Positions 1 through 8,969 are shown, counted from the stretch's first letter. The stretch is 64,000 nucleotides of DNA from Roseimaritima ulvae (GCF_008065135.1 NZ_CP042914.1:930001-994000); one strand, 5' to 3'. Numbers and translations are program-made. Notes: generated from the letters alone by a model not told the origin.

Positions 1-537
1 GGTGACTACAACGAACGCAATTCGCAGTGGAACGGCTACCACGGCATGAGCGACTACAACGGTGCCATCGTCAGCATCGACAACCGCAATACGATGGCCG
101 TCCGGTTCGCATCGTTTACCGACGGAACCAGCAACACGTTGGCCGTGGGCGAACAGTCGGACCACATGCGAGTCCGGGAGAGCGATGGCAGCATCTCGAA
201 ATACGACCAGCGCGCGGGCAACTGGTGGGGCGGTGCCTGGTCTGGTGGTGGCGGTGGAAACAGCAACACGTCGGAAGGCTACTGGATGAATGTGGCCTCG
301 ACCCGTGTGGGCATCAACTACGTTTCGACGCAAGGCCGTTACACCCCGCATGGAATCGGCCCGTATTGGTACGGTCGCCCGGGACGTCACACTATCTTCG
401 TTTCCGCTCACCCCGGCGGAGCTCAGTTCTGTCGAGTGGACGGATCGGTGCGTTTCATTTCGGAGAACATTCGTTTCGACGTCTTCAGCTACTTGTCCAA
501 TCGTGAAGATGGCGAAGTCATCCCCGAAGGCTTTTAG
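1..537 (+). CDS. DUF1559 protein, C-terminal part (5' end outside window)
   Basis: Reading frame open from the first base, so the N-terminus lies upstream; 178 residues are visible. The C-terminal part is typical of the planctomycete DUF1559 family (type II secretion pseudopilin-like proteins). It has a region rich in Gly, Asn and Ser, the DGTSNTLAVGE segment near residue 42, and the family-defining end in which a His (AHPGG) is followed about nine residues later by DGSVRFI. Members usually start with a pilin-like cleavage/methylation signal and a TM helix; that part cannot be seen here. The family is highly expanded in planctomycetes and its function is unknown. The following lipoprotein gene is its usual partner. 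Confidence 0.9.
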   Translation, partial: GDYNERNSQWNGYHGMSDYNGAIVSIDNRNTMAVRFASFTDGTSNTLAVGEQSDHMRVRESDGSISKYDQRAGNWWGGAWSGGGGGNSNTSEGYWMNVASTRVGINYVSTQGRYTPHGIGPYWYGRPGRHTIFVSAHPGGAQFCRVDGSVRFISENIRFDVFSYLSNREDGEVIPEGF

Positions 538-588
538 GACGCGGTTCGCCGCCATGTCCCCTACCCTCTATTTTTGTATGAGAGACCC

Positions 589-1086
589 ATGACCAAGTTT
601 GCAAACTTCAATCGTCGATGGACTGTCGCTGTCGGTAGCTTGTGCCTGCTGGGCTTGTCGGTGCTGCCGGGGTGTGGCAACGGCGACATGCCGGAGTTGG
701 CCGAAGTCACCGGAACGCTGACCAAGGGCGGCCAGCCGGTCGTCAACGCTCGGGTGGAATTTTATCCCGACGGTCCGGGTGCTGCTTCGTATGGCAAGAC
801 CGACCAGGATGGTAAGTTCGAGTTGTATTATTCGACCGGCCCTGCCGGCGCCGCGATTGGTACTCACAAAGTTACCGTCATCGGCGGTAGTGTGGACGCC
901 AGCGAAGTGGAAGCCGAGCCGGTCGAAGGTGGCGAAGAAGCCGCCGAAGGTACGCTGGCACCGGTGGGTGGGCCCGGCGGTAATTCACGCAGCGGACCCG
1001 GGGGCGGAGCGCCAAAAGAAACCACTGGTCTAACGGCCGAAGTGGTCGCAGGCAGCAACGACATCCAGTTGGAAATGGAATCCTAG
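589..1086 (+). CDS. Small lipoprotein with carboxypeptidase-regulatory-like domain
   Basis: 165 residues from ATG 589; an in-frame TTG at 574 is possible but would lengthen the signal peptide. The N-terminus is a lipoprotein signal: basic start, hydrophobic stretch, then lipobox LPGC near residue 28. Next comes a beta-sandwich region (VTGTLTKGGQPVVNARVEFYP, then DQDGKFELYY) typical of the carboxypeptidase-regulatory-like/transthyretin fold, then a low-complexity Glu/Gly-rich tail. It lies 51 bp after the DUF1559 gene, a pairing repeated many times in planctomycete genomes. Probably an exported, lipid-anchored partner; the molecular role is unknown. Confidence 0.8.
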   Translation: MTKFANFNRRWTVAVGSLCLLGLSVLPGCGNGDMPELAEVTGTLTKGGQPVVNARVEFYPDGPGAASYGKTDQDGKFELYYSTGPAGAAIGTHKVTVIGGSVDASEVEAEPVEGGEEAAEGTLAPVGGPGGNSRSGPGGGAPKETTGLTAEVVAGSNDIQLEMES

Positions 1087-1124
1087 TACTTTGACACAGC
1101 ACTAGGCGGGCGGACGGAATAAGG

Positions 1125-2537
1125 TCAGTCCGTATCCACCCAATCGGTCTCCAAGACCCGCTGGCGATACGATGCGTCGCGGTGCAGTTTCACGATCGTG
1201 CGGTAGCTGTCCGACAGCAGTTGGCGGCTACGCACATCGTCAAACGCCCGCTTCGATTCTCGCCGCAGGCTGCCGGCCAGTCGGACTAGTAACCGCCGTT
1301 GGTGGTCGTCCGATGCGGCCAGCATGATGGCTTGCAGCATTCGCATCATGTGCAGCGAAGCGTTGCGATCGGCGGCCACGTAAGGCCGTAATTGGTCAAA
1401 CACCATGCAGGCAAAGGAGTCGAACGTGTCCGGTTCGGCCACGATCCGCAGTTGCTGCTGGTCATCCAAGCGATGCGCGTCGGGCATTTCTCGCGAAGCC
1501 AGGTTTTCCAGACCGGTCTGCAGCCAGTCCATGCAGTTGAGGGCAGTGAAAGGATCATTGACCCCCGGCGACAGCGCTCGCATGGCCACCTCGACCAATT
1601 GGTTGAGGACAAAGCGTAGGTTCTGATGGGCCGTACGCTGGGCCCCGCAGTAGAACATGCCTTGGATCTGAGTCCGCATCTGATCGTCGACGCGATCGCG
1701 CGGCGCGGCCAGCAGCAGCACGTTGTTCTCGGAGACAAAGTCGCCGGGGCGCTGCTGCAGCTTAAGCACCAAGTCGTGTTGTTTCGCCAACTGTAACAAA
1801 CCGTCGCTGTCGACAAATTCAATGTAACCCGGACACGAAGCGCCGACCTTGGTAGCCGTCCGGTAGAACGAATCGGGTAGGTCGGCCCTTGGTTCACGCT
1901 GCTGGGGATCTTGGTGCGGGATGCCGATTTTGGTGGGGAACTGTTGGGCGATCTGGACGTTCAAGTCGTGCCCCACGCCGGCCACGATGTTCGAGACGTG
2001 AATGCTTTCGGGAATGTGATGGATGAAATAAATCAGCACACCGACGCTGGCGATGGCCAGCAGCAAGCCGACCACGATGGCAATGTGCGGGACAAACGCC
2101 GCCGCCAATTCTACATTCTCGGCTCCGCCGACCGGCGGGGAATCCGCATTTCGCACCGTCCGCAAAACCATCAGGCAATACAGAAAGGTAGAAATGAAAA
2201 CGCCCAGCGTGAATTGATTGCCGCGGTCCCGCATAAAATTGCGCAGCAACCGCGGGCCGACCTGCGAGGTGGTCGAAGAGATCGAGAGGATGGTCATCGA
2301 AAACGTGACACCCGCCACGGTAATCATCGATCCGGCCACGGTCGACAGCACGGCTCGAGCCCCAGCCGGTTTGTTGGCATACAACCAAGTGATCTCCTCC
2401 AGCCATTCCGAGCCCACCGCGTTGTCCAACGCCGTGGTCAGAAACGATAACACAATGGCACCGATCGCCATCAACGAGGGGACGAACCAATAGCTTTCAC
2501 GCAGGTGCGTCCAGGTGGTGACCAGCAGAACTTTCAT
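1125..2537 (-). CDS. DUF2254 family integral membrane protein
   Basis: 470 residues. The N-terminal third holds four predicted TM helices (about residues 18-38, 60-80, 105-128, 150-172), including the motif GVTFSMTILSISSTTSQVGP characteristic of DUF2254. The remaining 300 residues form a soluble domain with a conserved ALSPGVNDPFTALNCMDWL segment. Family members are predicted inner-membrane proteins of unknown function. The neighbouring gene upstream is divergent, so it is probably transcribed alone. The family call is firm; nothing here points to a substrate. Confidence 0.85.
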   Translation of the reverse strand: MKVLLVTTWTHLRESYWFVPSLMAIGAIVLSFLTTALDNAVGSEWLEEITWLYANKPAGARAVLSTVAGSMITVAGVTFSMTILSISSTTSQVGPRLLRNFMRDRGNQFTLGVFISTFLYCLMVLRTVRNADSPPVGGAENVELAAAFVPHIAIVVGLLLAIASVGVLIYFIHHIPESIHVSNIVAGVGHDLNVQIAQQFPTKIGIPHQDPQQREPRADLPDSFYRTATKVGASCPGYIEFVDSDGLLQLAKQHDLVLKLQQRPGDFVSENNVLLLAAPRDRVDDQMRTQIQGMFYCGAQRTAHQNLRFVLNQLVEVAMRALSPGVNDPFTALNCMDWLQTGLENLASREMPDAHRLDDQQQLRIVAEPDTFDSFACMVFDQLRPYVAADRNASLHMMRMLQAIMLAASDDHQRRLLVRLAGSLRRESKRAFDDVRSRQLLSDSYRTIVKLHRDASYRQRVLETDWVDTD

Positions 2538-2753
2538 GCGGGCAGCCTTTCAGGCCTTGCGGGGCCGAGCTGGTTGCCGGGCCTGATGCTTTGGTCAGGT
2601 GCGGCACAGAATAGAGGAATCGAAACGGACTGTCGGTAGTTTTCATCGTAGCGGCTTGTCCAGGCCGCGGCTGCCGGCGAACTAACCTGGTGGCCGCTGC
2701 GTACAAGCCGGTTGCCGCTCGGCCCCTTTGTTCGCAATCGCAGGTTCTCGTCC

Positions 2754-3458
2754 ATGGAATCGAAGTCCGAATCGCCCGTGTTTTCCGTCGCAGCACAAGA
2801 AATTCCCACATCTCCGGTGCGGCCGTCCGGGTTCGTGGCCTTGTTTTTGGGCCTGTTGAGTAGTGTGGTTTTGCTGTCCGCCGCGCTGCTGATCGTCCCC
2901 ATCTTCGCCATCGCGATCGGTCTTTTTGCCCTCCGTCCAGCACCCTTGGGAGCCCCCGTAGGCCGTCGCTTTGCCATGGCCGGGATCCTGTTGGCCGTGT
3001 TGTTTGCCACCTGGTCGGTGGTCGGCAACCGCGTGCGAAGCGAAGAGCTGGCGGCCAATGGTCAACGGTTTGCGGCCCATTGGCTGGAGTTGGCCAGCAT
3101 GGGGGAATGGGAAGTCGTGCTGGAACTGATGAAGTGGCCCGAACGCCGGCAAAGTCCCAAGATGCCTCTGGAACCCTACTACGCTAATACCGACGCGCGG
3201 GTCGAAGAGATGGCCAGCTTCAAAGAACGGCAGGGCTTCAGCCGGCTGGTCGAGGCAGGCGACACGGCTCGCTGGGCCGTGTTCGGAACGCCTCATGTCT
3301 TTTCCGACCGCGGGGAACAATGCGTGCGGGTGCGGTTCGTGGATCAGTCCGCAGCGGCCGTCGGGGGCGTCTGGGTGGAACTGCAGCGGAGAGTCGAAGA
3401 GGACGCGGAAGCGGGCGAGTGGAAGGTCCGCGATTACGGAATCTTCGACGAGCGGTGA
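2754..3458 (+). CDS. Uncharacterised membrane-anchored protein
   Basis: 234 residues from ATG 2754 (an in-frame ATG at 2712 would add 14 residues). Two closely spaced hydrophobic segments (about residues 30-62 and 73-92) form a membrane hairpin of the DUF4190 type, with the short linker LRPAPLGAPVGRR. An approximately 140-residue soluble domain follows, ending in mixed beta strands (WKVRDYGIFDER). I recognise no catalytic motif. The topology, small TM hairpin plus extracytoplasmic domain, is common among planctomycete orphans. Divergent from the DUF2254 gene with about 215 bp between them. Confidence 0.6.
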   Translation: MESKSESPVFSVAAQEIPTSPVRPSGFVALFLGLLSSVVLLSAALLIVPIFAIAIGLFALRPAPLGAPVGRRFAMAGILLAVLFATWSVVGNRVRSEELAANGQRFAAHWLELASMGEWEVVLELMKWPERRQSPKMPLEPYYANTDARVEEMASFKERQGFSRLVEAGDTARWAVFGTPHVFSDRGEQCVRVRFVDQSAAAVGGVWVELQRRVEEDAEAGEWKVRDYGIFDER

Positions 3459-3553
3459 GGGGACCGGAAAGGACGAGAAGGACCAACAGGACGGTTTCGT
3501 CCCTTACGTCCTTTTGGTCCCTTCCGTCCTTTTCTGCACAACAACCAACCCCC

Positions 3554-5254
3554 TTACCGGTGTCGGTAATAAACCTCCAGCGACAGCGCCCCCAGGGCGG
3601 TGGTGTAGACGCGGCCGCCATAGCCGCCCCAGACGCTGTCGGTGGGCCAGCTGCCGTCGGCTTGTTGGGTTCGCAGCAGTTCCTGTTTTAGACGCGCGTT
3701 CCAGGTATCCCAAGCAGGGCTTTGCAGCTGATGCAGGGCCAGCGAAGCGTAGTACCAGTAGTAGTAGTTGGCTTGGCCGTCGCCGGGTAACTCTTCCAGC
3801 AACGATGCTTCGGCTTCGCGGATTTCGGCGGCGGGAACCGGTTCATCGAGCAGCAGTCGAATCGCCAGGGCTTCGGCCGTCATCGTCCGCGACTCGGCTT
3901 GTCCGGGACGGTATCGTGCCAGCCCGCCCTGTTGGCCACCGCGGACGCTGCGAAGAAACTCGTGGATCAGCGGCATCGTCCGCGGATTCAGCGCGATGTC
4001 GGCTTGTTGGGCGCTGTGCAACGCCATGGCTTGCCAGCCCAGTTGACTGGTGTCGCCGGTTTCGCCGCGGCGGTATCGCCAGCCACCGGTGGTCGGGTGT
4101 TGTTGCCGTTGGCTGTAAGCGATCGCTGCTCGGGCCGCCGCGATGGCTTGCGGATCTTTGGTCATCGCCGCCGCTTCGCACATCGCCAGCGTGGCCATGC
4201 CGTGGCTGTAGGTGCGAGCGAATTGGGTGGCGCGACCGGCTAGCGATCCATCGGGGGCTTGGTTGCGGATCAGGTAGCTGAGTCCGGCGTGGACGTTTGC
4301 GGCGTAGGGGCCTTCACGATGGGTGTTGCCGCTGCCCAGCATCGACAGCAGTGCCAGGCCGGTGATCGCCGACGTGCAGCGGCGGCCCGCGCCGCCGCGG
4401 GCCTCTCCCAGCGGGGCGCGTTCCTGCCCCGCTCCACTGGCCGTCGGATCCCAAGACCCGTCGGGGCGTTGGTAGTGCGCCAACCATCGCAGAGCGGCCT
4501 CGACCGCCGCTTCGGTGTGTTCGTCGCCCCCGCGCCGCCGCAGCGCCGCGGCTTTGGCGTCCCCGCTGCGGTTGGCAAAGTCGTCGGTCGGGCCGCCGAC
4601 CACACGAGCCGAGGCGGCGATGGCGGGGATGGCGGGGACCGTGGGCGTTGGGGCCGGTTCGTCGACGTGAGCCGGTTCGCTGGCCGGTGCGGCTGCGACG
4701 GGCGACGAAGCGACCGGTCGCGGAGCCGCCGGGGCGTCGCTGCGGATCGCCGCGGTCGGGGCATCGTCGAGCAGTAAATCGTTCAGCAGATCATCCAGGC
4801 CGGCGTCGACCAGATCGTCGGTCAGAGCAGGTGGGGCGGCCAAACTGGCGACGTCTGGCGTCAACGTCTCGATGGTTTTCGGAGGCGGTTCCACTGGCGA
4901 GGGCGGTTCGGGCTCGACGGGTGCCGCGGGGGACGGCATCGGCAGCGGCGGCGCGGCCAAGGCGTCTCCAGCGGACGAACTATCGGCCAGCGGTTCGGTG
5001 GTGAAGTCGGAAATCGAGATTTCGGCGACCGGAGCCGGTTGCTGGCCGTCGCCTTCGTCGGAGCCGCCGGCCGGCTGCGTGATCAGCGGAACCAACCAAA
5101 ACAAGAGCACGTGCAGGACCACCGAAAACACAATACAGACCGCCGCCGCGCGGGGACGACGCTTGCGACCGCGGCGCAGCAACCACCAAGTCGCCAACAT
5201 CAGGATGATGGCGAGTGCAGCTATCGGCCAGACAACTCGCGGGTCATTCCACAT
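3554..5254 (-). CDS. TonB-like anchored protein with squalene-cyclase/prenyltransferase-type toroid domain
   Basis: 566 residues. The start is ATG 5254, 10 bp after the exbD stop; the frame is open further upstream, but that part overlaps exbD. Visible order: TM1 (residues about 8-26); a basic loop; TM2 (about 38-56) containing S44-x3-H48 in FSVVLHVLLFW; a long Pro/Ala/Glu-rich linker (about 60-245, with EPPSPVEPPP); then repeats resembling prenyltransferase/squalene-oxidase alpha/alpha toroids (QRPDGSWDP near 262, NQAPDGSLAG, TTGGWRYRRG, QQADGSWPTDS). The S-x3-H helix and the Pro-rich arm are how TonB and TolA couple to ExbBD/TolQR. With exbB and exbD in the same unit, I infer that the toroid replaces the TonB C-terminal domain in the periplasm. 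No DxDD cyclase catalytic motif was noticed, so terpene cyclisation is unlikely. Confidence 0.8.
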   Translation of the reverse strand: MWNDPRVVWPIAALAIILMLATWWLLRRGRKRRPRAAAVCIVFSVVLHVLLFWLVPLITQPAGGSDEGDGQQPAPVAEISISDFTTEPLADSSSAGDALAAPPLPMPSPAAPVEPEPPSPVEPPPKTIETLTPDVASLAAPPALTDDLVDAGLDDLLNDLLLDDAPTAAIRSDAPAAPRPVASSPVAAAPASEPAHVDEPAPTPTVPAIPAIAASARVVGGPTDDFANRSGDAKAAALRRRGGDEHTEAAVEAALRWLAHYQRPDGSWDPTASGAGQERAPLGEARGGAGRRCTSAITGLALLSMLGSGNTHREGPYAANVHAGLSYLIRNQAPDGSLAGRATQFARTYSHGMATLAMCEAAAMTKDPQAIAAARAAIAYSQRQQHPTTGGWRYRRGETGDTSQLGWQAMALHSAQQADIALNPRTMPLIHEFLRSVRGGQQGGLARYRPGQAESRTMTAEALAIRLLLDEPVPAAEIREAEASLLEELPGDGQANYYYWYYASLALHQLQSPAWDTWNARLKQELLRTQQADGSWPTDSVWGGYGGRVYTTALGALSLEVYYRHR

Positions 5255-5264
5255 CAACCAAGCC

Positions 5265-5672
5265 CTACCGCCGCTGCGGTTGGACAGCGATCCCGAGATT
5301 TTCGACACCGCTGGAACGGCAAATATGAAGGATTTCAGTAAACTTGCTGAGTGATTCGCTGGCGTCCGCACGGACCGTTACCCGCAGGTCGGGATACGAC
5401 GCATGAGCCGCTTCCAATTCACCCCGCAACTCCAACATGCTGACGGCGCGACCGTCGAGCGATAGTTGGCCGCTGGGAGCCAGTTCGACCGTGCGTTGAT
5501 CCGGGCCGCGGACCATCGGGTTCAACTGACCCACGCCCGGCACGTTGACTTCGATGCGACTTTCTTGATCGGTGAATTTGGCACCCACCATGAAAAAAAT
5601 TACCAGCAGAAACACGACGTCGATCATCGGCGTCAAGTTCAACGTCGCTTCTTCGGCAGGTCGTCTACGCAT
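5265..5672 (-). CDS. exbD: ExbD/TolR-family biopolymer transport protein
   Basis: 135 residues from ATG 5672; the frame extends upstream to 5729, but only through a repeat element. The N-terminus is cytoplasmic and basic (MRRRPAEEATLNLTP). It is followed by the single TM helix PMIDVVFLLVIFFMV, whose Asp18 is the conserved proton-relay residue of ExbD/TolR. The rest is the periplasmic ExbD fold with a final strand near VENLGIAVQP. It should form a proton channel with the ExbB encoded upstream and drive the TonB-like protein encoded 10 bp downstream. Length and motifs are normal for the family. Confidence 0.92.
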   Translation of the reverse strand: MRRRPAEEATLNLTPMIDVVFLLVIFFMVGAKFTDQESRIEVNVPGVGQLNPMVRGPDQRTVELAPSGQLSLDGRAVSMLELRGELEAAHASYPDLRVTVRADASESLSKFTEILHICRSSGVENLGIAVQPQRR

Positions 5673-5700
5673 GAGGTTGGCTGTTAGGAGTGAGGTACAA

Positions 5701-5806
5701 GGTCGTTTTTCGCTCCGCGAAAACAACATCGCGTTGGCTGTTTCGTTTTGTTCGCGGAGCGAACAGCGATCTTTTCGTTATGTTCGCGGAGCGAACAACG
5801 ACCATG
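5701..5806. repeat. Palindromic repeat cluster (TTCGCTCCGCGAA family), exbB-exbD gap
   Basis: Three copies of a short GC-rich palindrome fill the gap between the exbB and exbD genes: one as TTCGCTCCGCGAA and two in the opposite orientation as TTCGCGGAGCGAA, bounded by GGTCGT and ACGACC. The first and last copies are inverted, so the whole block could fold into a hairpin in the mRNA. The same family occurs at 11331, 33046 and 37303. Confidence 0.85.
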
Positions 5807-5807
5807 G

Positions 5808-6719
5808 CTACGCCGCGCGTCGGGACTTGCGACTGCGGGGGGAACTGGTTTCGAGGCCTTCGGCACTGATCGAATCGATCACCTTCTGACACAGACTGTC
5901 GATGTCTCCCAAGTACTTGTCGGCTTTGCTGGTGAAGTACATGTAGGCCAGGTAAGCCGGGATGGCGACGCACAGCCCGCCCGCGGTCGTCACCAAGGCC
6001 ACGCTGATGCCCGAGGCCAGCAGTTCCGGCCGTCCCATCGATTCCGGTGACGCCATCGTGTCGAAGGCTTGGATCATGCCCAGCACGGTGCCCAGCAGGC
6101 CGAGCAGCGGGGCGATGTTGCTGATCGCGTGAAACACTCGCAGGAATTTCCGCAGGCTATCGGTGACGCGGTCGCCGGCGTCCATCACGGCTTGTTCGAT
6201 TTCGATCACCGGGCGTCCCCAACGTTTGACCGCGGCGTGGAAGACTTCGGCAACCGGGCAGTCAAAGTCGTCGCAGATCTGCGCCGCTTCGTCGTAGCTC
6301 AACTGTCCGTCTTCCACACACTCGGTAAACCGCCGCACAAAGGGACGCGGGATCACGCGGCTGCGGCGGAGCGCGATCAGCCGTTCCAGCGAGAGGGCCA
6401 GGACAATCAGCGAACAAACGCCCAAGGGGATCATCAACGGACCACCCTGGCTCAAGCGGTTCAGGAAGCCGGGCAGTTTCGCTTCCGCGGTTTCGGTTTC
6501 CTCGGCCGCCGCCGCAGGGGGACTTTCGACCGGAGCCGCTTGTGGCATCGCCGCCGAGGGAATCATCGGCGCGGGCGAAAAGTTCTGCATGCCGTTGCCT
6601 GCCGGCGGTGGCGGGTATTGTGTCTGAGCCGTTGCGGGCACCACCGAACAGAACACACCTGCCAATACGACGAAGGCGGCGAGCGAAACGGGGCGCAGAT
6701 ACGAATGAGAACGTTTCAT
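5808..6719 (-). CDS. exbB: MotA/TolQ/ExbB proton channel family protein
   Basis: 303 residues with an N-terminal signal peptide (cleavage plausible after ATAQ near residue 32) and a Pro/Ala-rich periplasmic stretch. This longer ExbB form is common outside enteric bacteria. Three TM helices follow: about 93-115 (LMIPLGVCSLIVLALSLE), about 195-220 (NIAPLLGLLGTVLGMIQAF, the signature containing the conserved pore Thr) and about 232-262 (GISVALVTTAGGLCVAIPAY). It forms the pentameric channel scaffold that uses proton motive force with ExbD. Upstream is the secreted TPR protein, downstream exbD and the TonB-like gene, all on one strand. Confidence 0.93.
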   Translation of the reverse strand: MKRSHSYLRPVSLAAFVVLAGVFCSVVPATAQTQYPPPPAGNGMQNFSPAPMIPSAAMPQAAPVESPPAAAAEETETAEAKLPGFLNRLSQGGPLMIPLGVCSLIVLALSLERLIALRRSRVIPRPFVRRFTECVEDGQLSYDEAAQICDDFDCPVAEVFHAAVKRWGRPVIEIEQAVMDAGDRVTDSLRKFLRVFHAISNIAPLLGLLGTVLGMIQAFDTMASPESMGRPELLASGISVALVTTAGGLCVAIPAYLAYMYFTSKADKYLGDIDSLCQKVIDSISAEGLETSSPRSRKSRRAA

Positions 6720-6753
6720 GGCAGGTGGATTAGGGGGAATGCGAGCGGACGGC

Positions 6754-6788
6754 TTGAGATTTGAGATTTGAGATTTGAGATTTGAGAT
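6754..6788. repeat. Heptanucleotide tandem repeat (TTGAGAT)5
   Basis: Five perfect copies of the 7-mer TTGAGAT lie just upstream of the exbB start, between it and the TPR gene. Period and unit are exact. It is a candidate slipped-strand site that could change spacing in the leader of exbB. Confidence 0.9.
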
Positions 6789-6890
6789 TGGCCAGCGGCG
6801 TTAGGGGCGGCACACGGTTTGGCCGGCGCCTGCGACTTCGGGGGTAACAATTCGCTTCTTGTCTCTTCCCAATAATTAACAACTAACAAC

Positions 6891-8885
6891 CTACCGCCGT
6901 TGGTTGCCGTTGCGGATCACGGCCAAGCGATCGCGGGCTACCAGGGCGTGTTCGGTATCGGCAAAGCGTTGCAACAGACCGCCGTAGCAAATGGCGGCGT
7001 CGCGGGGCCGCCCCATCTGTTCGAAGGCCTTGCCGGCTTGCACCAGAGCCACGGCCGTCCAGTTGCCGGCCGGCGTGTCGAAGGATTCGACCAGTCGATA
7101 GGCCTCGACAGCTTCGTTAAAGCGGTGTTGCAGCAGGAAGGTTTCGCCCACCAGCCACTGGGCGCGGCAGCGGACTTGGGATTCGGTACGTTCCAGTCGC
7201 ACGACGCGTTGCAGGATCGATCGGGCTTGCTCCAGGCGAGCTTGACGGATGGCCAATTCGGCACGGAGCACTTCGATCAACGTCCCGTCCGAACCTTCGG
7301 GCTGCTGGACGGCATCGGCGGCGGTTTGCCATTTGGCGGTTGCGGTTTCCAGGTCATCGAGCGCCACGGCCAGTTCCGCGCGACGGATCAGCGTCGCAAA
7401 ATCGGTTGCTCCGGCGTCCGCGGCGGCATCGAACCAACGCTGTGCCGCTGTGGCACGTTTGGTTTGCATCAAAGCTTCGGCCAGCAACCGCACGCTGGTC
7501 GGCGACAGCCGTGCGATGGCTTGGTCGGTGGCGACGTGTTCGGCGGAAAGGGCCAGCATCGTCCAACGTCCCGATTCCGCCGCCCAGCGACACACCGCGT
7601 CGCAGGCCGCCGGGAAGTTGTCCGCTGGAGCGTTGTCTGCTGGCGCGTTGTCTGCCACAGATTCGGGGGGCGCCTCGGATTCGATCTGGCGGAGCACGGT
7701 GGCGGCCAAACGTTCGGCCGCGGCGTCTTGGCCGGCAGCGCTCAACCGCTGCAAGGCGGCGGCGACAATCGTTCCGTTGTGCGGGTGATGGAGAGATTGT
7801 GTGACGCAGGCCTGCCAGTAGTTTTCATTATCTCCCTGGGCGGCGTCCAGCATGGCGGCGGCAAGCAGCTGCACGCCCAGTTCGCACGCAACCGGTTCGT
7901 TCGGTCCCAGCGTGCCATCGAGCACGATCCGCTGTCGAGCGGCGGTTAATGCGGGCGGGGCCGGGCGATCGTTTGGTGCCGAAAGTTCTTCTGCTGCGGC
8001 GATCGCCATCGCGGCCGATGCCGCGTCGTCGCGACCGGCCGTGGCTTGCAGAATGGTCAGCAACACCTCATGCACTTTGTCGACATTGCCGGCCTGACGC
8101 CAGCAAGTCGCTTCGGCTCGCAAGGCGCGGAGGGCATCGGGATCTTCTGGGTATCGTTCCGAGAAAGCTCGCAGGCGAGCGGCGGCGTCGGCCGGCGGTT
8201 GGGCGCCCAAGGCCGCAGCCCAAGCGATGCCCAGTTGGGCTTGCCGCTGCAAGGCGGCTGAGTCGGCGTGGTCGGCGAGCCACTGATAGGTCTGTTCGGC
8301 GATCCCCGGCTGGGGGCGAGTCAGGGCAGCGGCGCCGATTTGATTCGCTAGGTCGGTCAGTTTGCTGGCAAAGGCTGCATCGGCAGACCGCAGAGTTTCC
8401 CAAGCCGCCTTGGCATCGCCGCCGGATAGTTGGCTGGCGATCTGGATCCGCGTCGCCAGTAAACGTTGGCGAGCATCGCTGGATTGCGCCAGCACTTGGC
8501 TGCTCCACTGCATCGCCTGATCGGTCTGTCCGCTGCGATAGGCCGCGTCGGCTGCGATGACCTGCAACATCCCGCTGTCGGATTCGGGAGGAGTTTGTTG
8601 CAGAGCGCGTTCGTATTGTTTTAAGGCGGCGGCGTGTTGCTGCAGTTTGCTGAGCGACTTGCCGTTGGCGATCAGGGCCGCGGTGAGCGTGGCCGGCGGC
8701 GGGGACTGATCGATCAAGTTTTGGAGAGTCTGGTGAGCCTGTTGGTAATCGCCGGCGGCCAGCAAAGCCAGACCGCTGCGAAGCTGAGGATCGCTGGCCC
8801 TCGACTGCGCACGGAGCTCTCCTGTTACCGGAATCCATCCCAGAAACAACGCGATAAACAGTCCGATCGGCGCCTTGCTGCGCAT
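6891..8885 (-). CDS. Secreted TPR-repeat protein
   Basis: 664 residues from ATG 8885, chosen because it gives a clean signal peptide (MRSKAPIGLFIALFLGWIP, cleavage near ELRAQ); the frame extends upstream to 8939. The mature part is almost all helical with tetratricopeptide-type pairs, e.g. SGLALLAAGDYQQAHQTLQ near residue 35 and FLLQHRFNEAVEAYRLVE and GRPRDAAICYGGLLQRF near the C-terminus. A small internal repeat (ADNAPADNAPADN) lies near residue 430. It is the first gene of the unit leading into exbB, exbD and the TonB-like protein. A periplasmic TPR protein beside a TolQR-like motor recalls CpoB/YbgF of the Tol-Pal system; that parallel is inference. Confidence 0.75.
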   Translation of the reverse strand: MRSKAPIGLFIALFLGWIPVTGELRAQSRASDPQLRSGLALLAAGDYQQAHQTLQNLIDQSPPPATLTAALIANGKSLSKLQQHAAALKQYERALQQTPPESDSGMLQVIAADAAYRSGQTDQAMQWSSQVLAQSSDARQRLLATRIQIASQLSGGDAKAAWETLRSADAAFASKLTDLANQIGAAALTRPQPGIAEQTYQWLADHADSAALQRQAQLGIAWAAALGAQPPADAAARLRAFSERYPEDPDALRALRAEATCWRQAGNVDKVHEVLLTILQATAGRDDAASAAMAIAAAEELSAPNDRPAPPALTAARQRIVLDGTLGPNEPVACELGVQLLAAAMLDAAQGDNENYWQACVTQSLHHPHNGTIVAAALQRLSAAGQDAAAERLAATVLRQIESEAPPESVADNAPADNAPADNFPAACDAVCRWAAESGRWTMLALSAEHVATDQAIARLSPTSVRLLAEALMQTKRATAAQRWFDAAADAGATDFATLIRRAELAVALDDLETATAKWQTAADAVQQPEGSDGTLIEVLRAELAIRQARLEQARSILQRVVRLERTESQVRCRAQWLVGETFLLQHRFNEAVEAYRLVESFDTPAGNWTAVALVQAGKAFEQMGRPRDAAICYGGLLQRFADTEHALVARDRLAVIRNGNQRR

Positions 8886-8969
8886 AGCATCCCAACCCGG
8901 TAGGGCCCTCCGTGAGCCGGAGCATACCGATTCAGGCAACCGCGAAACAATACCGAACCGCCCCGCCCC

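Noticed and set aside
3554-5254. Functional squalene-hopene cyclase
   Set aside because: Only toroid-type repeats are seen; no DxDD catalytic motif noticed, and the TM plus Pro-rich arm argues for a TonB-like role.
6900-7949. Plus-strand open frame opposite the TPR gene
   Set aside because: Composition typical of an antisense shadow; the minus strand encodes a signal peptide and TPR repeats.
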